64,000 bases of DNA from JAWRCU01 sp033542235. GTDB lineage: Bacteria > Pseudomonadota > Alphaproteobacteria > Rhizobiales > Rhizobiaceae. Each line of letters opens with the position of its first letter. Position 1 is the stretch's first letter. The stretch lies in contig NZ_JAWRCU010000019.1 in assembly GCF_033542235.1 (NCBI RefSeq), forward strand, positions 56,653-120,652, given 5' to 3'. A program made the position numbers and the translations under genes. The notes beneath the pieces were generated by a model. It had not been told where the DNA came from. It was given only the letters and a program-made list of their open reading frames with translations, and did not search any database. This document shows positions 18,192 through 27,185 of this stretch, in pieces.

Positions 18192-18821
18192 ATGAGCGTC
18201 TTTCACAAGCTTGTGCTCGCCTCGGCATCGCCGCGCCGCATTGAGCTGCTGCAGCAGGCCGGCATCGAGCCGGACCGGCTGATCCCGACCGACATCGACG
18301 AAACCCCGCTGAAGGCCGAGCATCCCCGCTCGCTCGCCAAGCGGCTGTCGCGCAGCAAGGCCGAGCGGGCGGTGGAGACGCTGCGGCTGGAGAAGGCGAC
18401 CGAGGCAACCTTCATCGTCGCCGCCGATACGGTGGTGGCCGTCGGCCGCCGCATCCTGCCCAAGGCCGAGGTGAGCGACGAGGCCTGGAACTGCCTGCGC
18501 CTCCTCTCGGGCCGTTCGCATCGCGTCTATACCGGTATTTCCGTCGTGACGCCGTCCGGCAAGCTCAGGCAGAAGTTGGTCGAGACACGCGTGCGCTTCA
18601 AGCGCCTCTCCCGCGAAGATCTCGATGCCTATCTCGCTTCGGGTGAATGGCGCGGCAAGGCGGGCGGCTACGCGATCCAGGGACTGGCAGGGACCTTCGT
18701 GGTCAAGCTCACCGGCTCATACACCAATGTCGTCGGGCTGCCGCTCTACGAACTGGTCGGGCTTCTGGCGGCGGACGGCTACCGCGTGCACTTCAACTGG
18801 TCCTCCGCTACGCTTACATGA
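18192..18821 (+). CDS. maf: Maf family nucleotide pyrophosphatase
   Basis: A 209-residue enzyme of the Maf/YhdE family, which hydrolyses dTTP, UTP or modified nucleoside triphosphates to monophosphates as housecleaning. The N-terminal LASASPRRIELLQQAGI loop, the catalytic ADTVVAVGRRILPKA region and WRGKAGGYAIQGLAGTFV are all present. It was earlier called a septum formation inhibitor. It lies 38 bases after infA and upstream of yacG, the usual rhizobial order. The segment LVGLLAADGYRVHFNW closes a full-length protein. Confidence 0.93.
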   Translation: MSVFHKLVLASASPRRIELLQQAGIEPDRLIPTDIDETPLKAEHPRSLAKRLSRSKAERAVETLRLEKATEATFIVAADTVVAVGRRILPKAEVSDEAWNCLRLLSGRSHRVYTGISVVTPSGKLRQKLVETRVRFKRLSREDLDAYLASGEWRGKAGGYAIQGLAGTFVVKLTGSYTNVVGLPLYELVGLLAADGYRVHFNWSSATLT

Positions 18822-19007
18822 ACGGGACATGATCCCGCGAAGCACAGACTTTTCGGGTAAGATCTGACGCAAAACAAAGAGTTAGAGCAGGCTGAATGAC
18901 TCGCTGCCATTCATCCTGCTCTGGTCTCGTGGTTTTGAGCTTCGCCCCGGAGTCCTATATCCAACACCTGCGAATCTCGGAACCGGATACCAGGTAAGGA
19001 TTGGAAA

Positions 19008-19229
19008 ATGAGCTTTCGTCCGGCCGAAAAGGTGACCCCGCTGCGCCCGCCCAGGCCTTGCCCGGAATGCGGCAAGCCCTCGTCGCGCGAGAACTATCCG
19101 TTCTGCTCGGCCCGCTGCAAGGCGGTCGACCTCAACCGCTGGCTTTCGGGCGCCTATGTCATTCCGGCCACAGAGGAGGAGGAAGGCGAGCAGGCCCCGC
19201 CCCAGAGCAGAGCTGACGGAGACGGCTAG
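19008..19229 (+). CDS. yacG: DNA gyrase inhibitor YacG, zinc-binding
   Basis: A 73-residue protein with the four zinc cysteines in CPECGKPSSRENYPFCSARC and the conserved DLNRWLSGAYVIP block. In E. coli YacG binds GyrB and blocks gyrase binding to DNA. The C-terminus is an acidic tail (EEEEGEQAPPQ). The spacer between cysteine pairs is a little shorter than in E. coli, as in other alphaproteobacteria. The ATG at 19008 follows AAGGATTGGAAA. The 186 bases before it contain no gene. Confidence 0.93.
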   Translation: MSFRPAEKVTPLRPPRPCPECGKPSSRENYPFCSARCKAVDLNRWLSGAYVIPATEEEEGEQAPPQSRADGDG

Positions 19230-19255
19230 TGGTTTTCGCAAATCGTTTGACCTCA

Positions 19256-19322
19256 GCGCTGCCCCTCACGCTTACCCTCTCCCAGTAAAGGACGGGGAGA
19301 GGGTAAGGGTGAGGGGCAGCGC
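19256..19322. repeat. Palindromic repeat, CTGCCCCTCACCCTTACC family, copy 2
   Basis: The left arm GCGCTGCCCCTCACGCTTAC pairs with the right arm that ends GTGAGGGGCAGCGC, with one mismatch, around a short GTAAAGGAC loop. It is a compact version of the copy at 11219-11332 and lies just after yacG, where it may mark the 3' end of the transcript. Confidence 0.85.
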
Positions 19323-19511
19323 CCGCGCCCGCGGCTCAGGAACAGCAAAAAACGCTACTGCCAGCTCCGAAACAGAAGGCAAGCACGCTCCAAACTTTTC
19401 CTACCAAATCGGCGCTGGACAGCCGGCAAAGCCATGCTATAACCCACGCGCTTTCGGCGGGGTCCACCTCTTCGAAATTCCGGGTTTCCGCCTCGCCGGA
19501 GACTTCGACAA

Positions 19512-19587
<76 letters not shown>

Positions 19588-19644
19588 AAATTCTCCAATT
19601 GATAACCGGATCGAAAACTCGCGCGCCTTTGGAGCCGATCTCGA

Positions 19645-20733
19645 TCAGCGCCGTTCACCCAGCTTGTTCTGGCTGGCCATATGTTTCTGCCAGACGTGAA
19701 AGTCGCGCTTCACCTGTTCAACGGCAAGTTCTGCACCGGTGCTCAGCCATTTGTCGCCGCGCCGCCGCAAGTCTGTGGCGACCTGGTCGGGTGAAACGCG
19801 TCCGGCTGAGTGGATCGAGGCGAGATCGTAGCCCATCCCCGCGAACCAATCCGCCGTGTCCGAGCGGACCAACGCGTCGTCGGCGTCGAGCTTCTGACTG
19901 TCTGCGGCGAGGCGACGGATCATGTACCCTGATCGCGAGATCATGAACGGATCGGGTGATCGGTAACGCGCAGTCGCGAGATCGAGAGACGTGTAGGTCG
20001 CGTTCGACGCGTTGCCGGCCCAGCACCACGCAGAAGGAACCATAGCCTTTGCTTCCCGAGCTACAAAGCCGCCGTGCCATTGACCGATCGCCAGATACCG
20101 AGGGCGTCCGAGCCCGCCTCCCCCCCGCTGCCATTTCCGATAGACGACGTGCGTCGTGCCCGAGGGCATTTGGTCGAGCAGCGACTCCACCACCTCCGAT
20201 GGGGGAGTGGCTTCCTTCGCGTCCGACAACTTGGCCTTGAATTCCTTCGGCCTGGCAGAGGGGCGGCGCACCAGTTCCTTCATCCAATCGATGCCCACAT
20301 CGATGAAAACGGGCCCCGGGCTGCCCAGACCATCCTTGTACCCCCGGAGAATGGCGGCGGCCTGCTGGCTCGGCGAAAGAGCCTGGATTTCCGACAAGAG
20401 GCCGCTGGTCGCCAGGCGAAGCAGATCGTAGGTGTAGGGAAGGCTTGTCGCATCGTCGAAGTCATTCACCCCCCAAACGAGCCTGCCTTCGGCATCGCGC
20501 CACGTTCCCCAATTGGCGATATGTGCATCTCCAACACTCGGGACCCGAGGCGCGTCCGCCAGATGGGAAACCATGCGAGGTATCTTGCGCGCAAAGCGAT
20601 ACAATGTCGCGCGGAAGAACATAAATGCGCTGTCCGCCATGCGAAGGTGCTTCTTCACAAGTCCCTTCTCCACCACGTCGCATTGGCTATGAAGCCAGTC
20701 TTCATACTTCTGGGTATCGTCGACGACCGACAT
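19645..20733 (-). CDS. DUF2252 family protein (kinase-like fold)
   Basis: A 362-residue soluble protein matching DUF2252. The family shares features with aminoglycoside-phosphotransferase-like kinases, and two such motifs are visible: VGDAHIANWG (residues 67-76), like the HGDLHxxN catalytic loop, and GVNDFDDATSLPYTYDLLRL (from 88), like the metal-binding IDFD segment. Residues 30-55 carry the RMADSAFMFFRATLYRF block typical of the family. No substrate is known. The start is taken at the ATG at 20733 (MSVVDD); the frame is open for 15 more codons. It is convergent with tRNA-Phe and has no operon partner. Confidence 0.8.
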   Translation of the reverse strand: MSVVDDTQKYEDWLHSQCDVVEKGLVKKHLRMADSAFMFFRATLYRFARKIPRMVSHLADAPRVPSVGDAHIANWGTWRDAEGRLVWGVNDFDDATSLPYTYDLLRLATSGLLSEIQALSPSQQAAAILRGYKDGLGSPGPVFIDVGIDWMKELVRRPSARPKEFKAKLSDAKEATPPSEVVESLLDQMPSGTTHVVYRKWQRGGGGLGRPRYLAIGQWHGGFVAREAKAMVPSAWCWAGNASNATYTSLDLATARYRSPDPFMISRSGYMIRRLAADSQKLDADDALVRSDTADWFAGMGYDLASIHSAGRVSPDQVATDLRRRGDKWLSTGAELAVEQVKRDFHVWQKHMASQNKLGERR

Positions 20734-21545
20734 TGGCGCCTCGCTTGCCCGGCTACGAATGACTCGCGGGCAGCACACCTACCGAGTGGCTACCCTCATC
20801 ACCTCTTCGTCGACGGGCGCGCGGGATTTTCAGGGAGGTCTTGCAGCACACCTTCTCTCCCACGCACTCGACCCCGACGATCGCACTTCCCAGACGCCAA
20901 TCCGAGCCCCTGGTCATTCACTCATGCGTGCAACGGCCAGCCAAAATCCGTGTCCCCTTTCGTGCCGCGCATGACGGCAATCCCCCAGCGACGCACTCAG
21001 CGTAACGGGCCACGATGAACTTGTTTATTAAAAGCGGTGGAAGCGGCAGCTTATTTCTGCATCGCCATTATACCTGGCTAGTCGCGTGCTGTAAACATAC
21101 CGTTATTTGTGAGGTTAGATTAGATGTTTCTTAGTGTAGCGTACTTGATGCGACTTGCATGAATCTCCATCATAATAGGAGAGGCCAGTCTCACCGATCT
21201 CAAGTATCGTCGGCACGAAGTACGGTGCCTGACTTTCCATCTGGCCCGTCCGTGCCGAGCCGGTAGCGACCCGCGTCTCCAGCACTTGCCAGATGCAGTC
21301 TTTGCGACCTGATGACTCCTTCCTGTCGAAGGGTGCGGCAAGCGGGAACCAATACTCGGTCTGGCCAGCATGGGGCAGGGCGGACTGGCTAAGAATGAGA
21401 AGCCTGAGGAACTGCCGGGCTCCCCAAATTTCGCATGCTAACTATACCGCCGCCCGTGTAACACCTGATGCCCCAACGAACTGGTGGAAATCGGCAAGCT
21501 ATGCTTGAATGCGGACATGCGCGGTTGCTTTCGGGGGACACTTCG
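20734..21545. other. Long intergenic region, no supported gene
   Basis: About 800 bases separate two divergent genes. Short frames on both strands show no family signature and weak codon bias. The middle (21015-21180) is richer in A and T than its surroundings and probably holds promoters. It may also contain decayed coding sequence. Confidence 0.5.
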
Positions 21546-23282
21546 ATGACAAGCGAGCGCATCGAGCGGCGTTTGGCGGCCGTTCTTGCGGCCGATGTGG
21601 TGGGCTACAGTCGTCTCATGGGGGCTGACGAACTGGGCACATTCGAAAGAATTCGGGCGCATCGGAAGGAGCTCTTTGAGCCGGCGATCGCCAGGCATCG
21701 CGGGCGCATCTTCAAACTAATGGGCGATGGACTCCTTGCTGAGTTCGCGAGCGTCGTTGATGCGGTAAGTTGCGCAGTAGAGCTGCAGCGAACCATGTTA
21801 CAGCGCAACCTCGGTGTTCCAGATGAGCGACGTATCGATGTGCGCATTGGAATCAATCTTGGTGACGTGATCGTCGAAGACGGGGATCGTCACGGTGACG
21901 CCATCAATTTGGCAGCGCGCCTTGAGCAATTGGCTCGCCCCAATGGCATATGCATCTCGAACAAAGTAAGGACTGAAATCAGCGGAAAGGTCGATATTTC
22001 GTTCGAGAACGGCGGGGAGCAGCGACTAAAAAACATCGCGCAGACAATCACAGTTTTCCATTGGCGGCCGGAGGGAGCGGCACCATTGGTGGCGACAGAT
22101 GCCGCCGGAACAGGCATTCGTGTTGGGGGACCGGCGGGTTCCGGAGCGAAACCTTCACTAGCGCTTTCACGGCTTGGGGTATTGGACGGGGACTCGCAGG
22201 CTATCCATTTGGCGGCCGGTCTGAACGAGGCAGTCGCGTCATCGCTCGCCAACCTTACGGGCATATCGCTGGTCACTGAAGCCAATGACGCCAACTATCA
22301 CGCGAGCGGCAGCGTTCAGACCTATGGTTCTCGTTTTCGAGTCACCATGAAGCTTCTCAATCACTGGTCGAAGAAACAGTTTTGGTCGGAGCATTTTGAT
22401 GGAGACATAGCAACTACGTTCGATACCTTGGATGATCTGGCTTTTCATATCTGCTCGGCCCTGCGCTACGAGGTCTATGAACAAGAGACAGAGCGCACAC
22501 GCCTGCGCTCCCTTGAAGAACAGACCAACGAAGAACTAATGGGCCAGGCGAGTCATATATTGCTGAACTCCAGACGGTCTGACTATGAGCGATCCGTCAC
22601 GCTTATTGATCTTGTAGTCAAAAGAGACCCGAATAACTTCATGGCGCTTGCAATCCGGGCCTGGGGAGCAATGGTCGAGGTGGTGTGCGGGTATCGGGAT
22701 GTATCGCCGGCTGACGCCAAGGTTGCGCTACAGCTGGCACGGAAGGCGACCGAGCTCAATGGACGCAGTGATTTTGCACATCTCGTATACGGTTTGAACG
22801 TTCTGTATCTCAAACGGGATCTCGATGCGGCGGCTCGCCAGGCAAGGCGGAGCCTGGAACTGAATCCCAACTACGCACTAGCGATCGACCTTCTCGGAAT
22901 GACGACCATGTATGCGGGGGATGCAGAGGGCGGCCTGCGTGAATGCAAGCGCGCTTTGGAAGCCAGTCCTCGGTTCCCGGCAAACAATTGGTTCATGGAC
23001 AATATGGCGATCGGCAATTTCCTTCGAGGAGACTATCTGTCGGCTGCCGAATGGGCTCGTCGTTCCGATGAGATCCACGGCGACATTCCAAGATGTATGT
23101 TGTTGCTGATTACCTCTTATGCCCATGCCGGGAGGGCCGCGGAGGCAGGCGGGGAGGCCGAACGCCTTATGCAGGCCTGCCCGGATTTTCGCATACGGGA
23201 TCTGAGACGATGGCCATTTCTCAGAGAACAGGATTGGGCTCGATTTACCGACGGGCTGATGCAAGCGCGGTTACCCGATTGA
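21546..23282 (+). CDS. Class III adenylate/guanylate cyclase with TPR domain
   Basis: A 578-residue cytoplasmic protein. The N-terminal cyclase domain (about 8-175) has both metal aspartates, D17 in VLAADVVGYSRLMG and D61 in FKLMGDGLLAEF, and a DAINLAARLEQLA helix. A middle region (about 215-315, GVLDGDSQAIHLAAGLNEAV) resembles the TolB-like domain found after such cyclases, and the C-terminal third is TPR-like (ALEASPRFPANNWF). There is no transmembrane segment. Proteins of this design are numerous in Mesorhizobium and Bradyrhizobium; the signal and product (cAMP is most likely) are unknown. The ATG at 21546 matches the usual MTxERxxRRLAAVLAADV start. Base composition is lower in GC than in neighbouring housekeeping genes. 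Confidence 0.88.
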   Translation: MTSERIERRLAAVLAADVVGYSRLMGADELGTFERIRAHRKELFEPAIARHRGRIFKLMGDGLLAEFASVVDAVSCAVELQRTMLQRNLGVPDERRIDVRIGINLGDVIVEDGDRHGDAINLAARLEQLARPNGICISNKVRTEISGKVDISFENGGEQRLKNIAQTITVFHWRPEGAAPLVATDAAGTGIRVGGPAGSGAKPSLALSRLGVLDGDSQAIHLAAGLNEAVASSLANLTGISLVTEANDANYHASGSVQTYGSRFRVTMKLLNHWSKKQFWSEHFDGDIATTFDTLDDLAFHICSALRYEVYEQETERTRLRSLEEQTNEELMGQASHILLNSRRSDYERSVTLIDLVVKRDPNNFMALAIRAWGAMVEVVCGYRDVSPADAKVALQLARKATELNGRSDFAHLVYGLNVLYLKRDLDAAARQARRSLELNPNYALAIDLLGMTTMYAGDAEGGLRECKRALEASPRFPANNWFMDNMAIGNFLRGDYLSAAEWARRSDEIHGDIPRCMLLLITSYAHAGRAAEAGGEAERLMQACPDFRIRDLRRWPFLREQDWARFTDGLMQARLPD

Positions 23283-23410
23283 GCAAAAGCGCTAGTGACG
23301 GTTGAGCTTAGCCGTCAGCCGAATCGGTTCACCGTCTTTCCCCCAAGCGGATTCCTCAGTCTTGAGCTTTCGCACCTCCGATGAGGCCCTGGTATCCCGG
23401 CCAAACGCCC

Positions 23411-24376
23411 TCACCTGCGCGCCAGCCGTACGGAGTGACCATTCCCGACCTCAACGAGTTTGGAGGGTTCCGGCGGCCGCATGACGTCGGGCGTCGAGGA
23501 GCCGTCGCTGGCGAAGACCCAGCCCTGTGGCGGTGCCGGCTGCGGCCCGTCCGTCACCTTGCGTGCCTTGCCCAGGATGGCGTCCGGATTTGGAATGGTT
23601 GCGATCAGCCGCCGCGTATAGGGATGGATCGGGTTCGAAAAGATCGCCGACCACGGCCCGCTCTCCACCACCTGCCCGAAATACATCACGGCGACGCGGT
23701 CGCTCATGTGCTCGACTACGGAAAGATCGTGGCTGATCATGATGTAGGAGAGCGCGAAACGCTCCTGCAGATCGAGAAGCAGGTTGATGATCTGCGCCCG
23801 GATCGACACGTCGAGCGCCGAAACCGGCTCGTCCAGCACGATCAGCTCCGGGTTGAGGATGAGCGCACGCGCGATGCCGATCCGCTGTCTCTGTCCGCCG
23901 GAAAATTCGTGAGGATAGCGCTTGGCCTGTTCAGGCGTCAGGCCGACGTCGCGCAGCACTGCCTCGACGCGATCGGCAGTCTCCGACCAGGATGTCGTGC
24001 CGTGGAGCCTGAGCGGGGCGGCGAGGGAGGTCCACACCGTCTGGCGAGGGTTCAACGACGCGTAAGGATCCTGGAACACCATCTGCGTGATCTTGGCGCG
24101 CTCCTTGCGCGACGGCGCGGCCGGGCCGGAGAACGGCTTTCCGTGAACGCGGATCGTACCCTCCGTCGGCTCCTGCAGTCCCATCACCGCGAGGGCGGTC
24201 GTCGATTTGCCGCAGCCGGATTCGCCGACGATGGAAAGGCATTCGCCCTTGGCGAGTTCGAGGCTGAGGCCATTCACCGCATGGAGCATCCTGCGCCGGC
24301 CGCCAAACAGTGCGGTGCCCAGGGGGAAGCGCACATGCAGGTTCTCTATTGCGAGCAGCGGTCCGGCAGTCATCAT
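23411..24376 (-). CDS. Peptide ABC transporter ATP-binding protein (OppF/DppF type)
   Basis: A 321-residue cytoplasmic ATPase, last gene of a five-gene peptide transporter set. Walker A is GESGCGKST, the signature is EFSGGQRQRIGIARAL, and Walker B is ELIVLDEPVSALDVS. The C-terminal oligopeptide-type extension (VESGPWSAIFSNPIHPYTRRLI) is present. Its ATG overlaps the stop of the partner ATPase gene (ATGA), so both subunits are made together. It would power import by the two permeases with the binding protein encoded upstream. It is convergent with the cyclase gene. Confidence 0.94.
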   Translation of the reverse strand: MMTAGPLLAIENLHVRFPLGTALFGGRRRMLHAVNGLSLELAKGECLSIVGESGCGKSTTALAVMGLQEPTEGTIRVHGKPFSGPAAPSRKERAKITQMVFQDPYASLNPRQTVWTSLAAPLRLHGTTSWSETADRVEAVLRDVGLTPEQAKRYPHEFSGGQRQRIGIARALILNPELIVLDEPVSALDVSIRAQIINLLLDLQERFALSYIMISHDLSVVEHMSDRVAVMYFGQVVESGPWSAIFSNPIHPYTRRLIATIPNPDAILGKARKVTDGPQPAPPQGWVFASDGSSTPDVMRPPEPSKLVEVGNGHSVRLARR

Positions 24377-25272
24377 GCGGCACCGCTCGGTCGCGGAACG
24401 ATGAAGCGCGTTGCGGTCAGAACCGAGCGGTCCTTGATGACGCTGTCGATGTCGACTAGCCGCCGGCGACCATGTTCGAGGCGCGAGCCCATGCGCGGCA
24501 ACGCGCCCAGCAGGCCCTTTGTGTAGTCATGGAGCGGATTCGCAAACAGCGCGGCTGTTTCGTTTTCCTCCACCAGGCAGCCGTCATACATGACGCCGAC
24601 GCGCTGGCACATCTCGGCGATTACGCCGAGGTCGTGGCTGATGAACAGCACCGCCGTGCCGAGTGAGGCGCAAAGCTCTTTGATCAGCTTGAGAACTTCG
24701 GCCTGGACGGTCACGTCGAGAGCGGTCGTCGGCTCGTCGGCAATCAGCAGGTCGGGTTTGCAGGCCAGCGCCATGGCAATCATAACACGCTGACGCAAAC
24801 CGCCGGACATCTGGTGCGGATAGTCCCTGGCGCGCCGCTCGGGGTTGGGGACACGCACGCTCGCCAGCGCGTCCACGGCAGCTCTTTCGGCTTCTTGCCA
24901 GCCCTTGCCCTGATGGAGCACGTACATTTCCGCGATCTGCCGCCCGACCGTCGCCAGCGGATTGAGCGCAGTCATCGGTTCCTGGAACACCATGGCGATA
25001 CGACGTCCGCGCATGGACCGCATCTCGCGGCGGCTGAGCGCCAGGAGATCCTGTCCGCGAAAATTGATCTGCCCGCCCAGAATACCGAGCGGCTTCTTCA
25101 GCAAGCCGATGATCGCCAGCGAAGTGATCGATTTTCCCGAACCGGATTCCCCGACCAGGCCGTAGGTCTCGCCCGGCATGATGTCGAACGACACATCCTT
25201 GATGAGGGCGTGACCGAGCCCGGACCGCGTCAACCCGAGCTGCAGGTTGCGGACCTCGAGCAGCGGGGTCAT
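24373..25272 (-). CDS. Peptide ABC transporter ATP-binding protein (OppD/DppD type)
   Basis: A 299-residue ATPase partner of the OppF-type protein. Walker A is GESGSGKSITSLAI, the signature is QMSGGLRQRVMIAMAL, and Walker B is DLLIADEPTTALDVT. The peptide-transport C-terminal element (NPLHDYTKGLLGALPRMGSR) is present but shorter than in E. coli DppD. It overlaps both neighbours by ATGA, which places it in a tight operon with the permease before it and the ATPase after it. Confidence 0.94.
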   Translation of the reverse strand: MTPLLEVRNLQLGLTRSGLGHALIKDVSFDIMPGETYGLVGESGSGKSITSLAIIGLLKKPLGILGGQINFRGQDLLALSRREMRSMRGRRIAMVFQEPMTALNPLATVGRQIAEMYVLHQGKGWQEAERAAVDALASVRVPNPERRARDYPHQMSGGLRQRVMIAMALACKPDLLIADEPTTALDVTVQAEVLKLIKELCASLGTAVLFISHDLGVIAEMCQRVGVMYDGCLVEENETAALFANPLHDYTKGLLGALPRMGSRLEHGRRRLVDIDSVIKDRSVLTATRFIVPRPSGAA

Positions 25273-26090
25273 GACTTGCGTGCTCTCATGTGCGGATCGA
25301 GGATGTCACGCAACCCGTCGCCGAGAAGATTGAAGCCGAGCACCGCAAGGAAGATGGCCAGTCCCGGAAAAATGGCCGTCCAGGGTGCAAGCTGTATGAG
25401 CTGACGCGCATCGGTCAGCATCGACCCCCAGCTCGGGAAGGGCGGTTGGATTCCAAGGCCGAGAAAGGAAAGCGCTGCCTCGGACAAGACCGCCGAACCC
25501 ATGCCGAGCGTCGCCATCACCAGGACCGGTCCCATGATGTTGGGCAGGATCTGCGTGAACATGATGCGCGTATCGCCGTAACCCAGCGTCTGTGCCGCCT
25601 GCACGTAGCCGAGCGACTTGAGCGAGAGCGTCGAACTGCGCGCGATGCGGCAGGTCCAGCTCCAGTTGGTCAGGCCGAGCGCAATCAGCAGCGATATCAG
25701 CCCGGGGCCTAGTACGGCCATCACCGCGAGGGCGAAGATCAGCGAGGGAATGGCAAGCATGACGTTGGTCAGGCCGTTGACCAGATCGTCCCACCAGCCG
25801 CCCCAATAGGCGCCCGACATGCCGAGCGTGACTCCGATAGCGGTGTTGATGAGCTGCGAAACGATGCCGACGGTCAGCGAAATCTGAGCACCATAGAGGA
25901 TGCGCGAATAGACGTCGCGTCCCTGCGCGTCGGTGCCGAACCAATAGGTCCAATCCGGCGGCAGTTCCGCATTCATCAGATCTGCGTCCAGCACCGGGTC
26001 GAAATGCGCGAGCCACGGCGCCAGCAGGCCGCCCAGGATCACGAGGCCCGTGAGCGTCGCGCCGAGCATGAAGCTGAAACCGAACCTCAC
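25269..26090 (-). CDS. Peptide ABC transporter permease (DppC type)
   Basis: A 273-residue inner-membrane permease with about six hydrophobic segments. The N-terminal helix is followed by the DppC-type periplasmic segment (PPDWTYWFGTDAQGRDVYSR). The EAA loop that contacts the ATPase is visible as YVQAAQTLGYGDTRIMFTQILPN. The C-terminal GDGLRDILDPHM is typical. It starts 6 bases after the DppB-type gene. Confidence 0.94.
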   Translation of the reverse strand: MRFGFSFMLGATLTGLVILGGLLAPWLAHFDPVLDADLMNAELPPDWTYWFGTDAQGRDVYSRILYGAQISLTVGIVSQLINTAIGVTLGMSGAYWGGWWDDLVNGLTNVMLAIPSLIFALAVMAVLGPGLISLLIALGLTNWSWTCRIARSSTLSLKSLGYVQAAQTLGYGDTRIMFTQILPNIMGPVLVMATLGMGSAVLSEAALSFLGLGIQPPFPSWGSMLTDARQLIQLAPWTAIFPGLAIFLAVLGFNLLGDGLRDILDPHMRARKS

Positions 26091-26096
26091 CGCCCG

Positions 26097-27032
26097 TCAC
26101 CCTTGCTTGATGCGCGGATCGATGAAGGCATAGACCACATCGACGGCGGTGTTGATGACCAGGAACCAGAGCACGATCACCAGGATGGTTCCCTGGACGA
26201 CGGGAATGTCGCGCATGGATACGCTGTCGACCAGAAGCGAACCGATGCCCGGCCATGCGAACAGCTTTTCGATCACGACGGCCTGGCCGATCAGGGATCC
26301 GAACAGCAGGCCGACAGTCGTGATGATAAGGACCAGCGCGTTGCGGGCGACGTGCCGACGTATCACCTGCGCCTCGCTCAGGCCCTTGGAATGGGCGGTC
26401 CGCACGAAGTCAGCGTTGAGAACGTCCAGCACACCGGCTCGCGTGGTGCGGGCCAGCAGCGCCAGGGGTGTGACCCCCAGCGTGACCGCGGGAAGGATCA
26501 GGTGTCTCAGCGAACCATCGCCGTAGCCGAAGCTCGGCAGCAGGTTCAGCTTCAGCGCAAAGACATACATGAGCAGCAGGCCAAGCCAGAACTGAGGCAG
26601 CGACAGGCCGGAGACGGCGCCGACCATGGTCAGCGAGTCGAGAACGGAGCCGGGGCGCAAAGCCGCGAGGAACCCCAGCGGCACTGCGATCACGATCGCA
26701 AATACCATGGCGGCGATCGCCAGTTGCAGCGAGGCCCACATGCGGTCGTTGATCAGTTCCAGCACAGGCCGTCGTGTCCTGAAGCTCGTGCCGAGATCCA
26801 ACCTGGCAAGATCGCTGATATAGGCGGCGAACCGCTCATGGACCGGCTTATCCAGTCCGAACTGTTCGTTGAGGCGGGCCATCAATTGCGGATCCGCCGC
26901 CCTCTTGCCATCCGAGAAGAGGCTCGAGGCGAAGGTTCCGGGCACGACGCTGAAGATCACGAAGATCAACAGCGCGACCACTGCGATCGTGGGAATGATC
27001 TGCAAAATCCGGCGGACGACAAATCGGAGCAT
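26097..27032 (-). CDS. Peptide ABC transporter permease (DppB type)
   Basis: A 311-residue inner-membrane permease. The start (MLRFVVRRILQIIPTIAVVA) is the hallmark of DppB/OppB proteins. The EAA loop is VRTAHSKGLSEAQVIRRHVARNAL, and the C-terminal VDVVYAFIDPRIKQG closes the family pattern. It pairs with the DppC-type permease. Between it and the binding protein gene upstream lies a strong stem-loop (27129-27158). Confidence 0.94.
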   Translation of the reverse strand: MLRFVVRRILQIIPTIAVVALLIFVIFSVVPGTFASSLFSDGKRAADPQLMARLNEQFGLDKPVHERFAAYISDLARLDLGTSFRTRRPVLELINDRMWASLQLAIAAMVFAIVIAVPLGFLAALRPGSVLDSLTMVGAVSGLSLPQFWLGLLLMYVFALKLNLLPSFGYGDGSLRHLILPAVTLGVTPLALLARTTRAGVLDVLNADFVRTAHSKGLSEAQVIRRHVARNALVLIITTVGLLFGSLIGQAVVIEKLFAWPGIGSLLVDSVSMRDIPVVQGTILVIVLWFLVINTAVDVVYAFIDPRIKQG

Positions 27033-27128
27033 CGATCCCTGGCTCTTTGTCTACGCATCGGATTCGTCCGCAAACCGCTACGCACTTTTCGCTGACGCGG
27101 TCCTTCGGTTCGGTCCGATTCGCTGGTC

Positions 27129-27158
27129 GATCCCGGGCGTGCGGCGCCGCCCGGGATC
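27129..27158 (-). terminator. Strong stem-loop between binding-protein gene and permease genes
   Basis: GATCCCGGGCG (27129-27139) pairs perfectly with CGCCCGGGATC (27148-27158), an 11-bp GC-rich stem with an 8-base loop, 28 bases after the binding-protein stop. It has no T tract. Such hairpins commonly stabilise the upstream mRNA, so more binding protein than permease is made. That role is inferred. Confidence 0.6.
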
Positions 27159-27185
27159 AGCTCGATTGCGGGACCTGTCCCGGCG

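Noticed and set aside
21120..21371. Minus-strand frame of 83 codons in the empty region before the cyclase gene
   Set aside because: Arginine- and serine-rich composition typical of a non-coding frame, and no ribosome site or family match.
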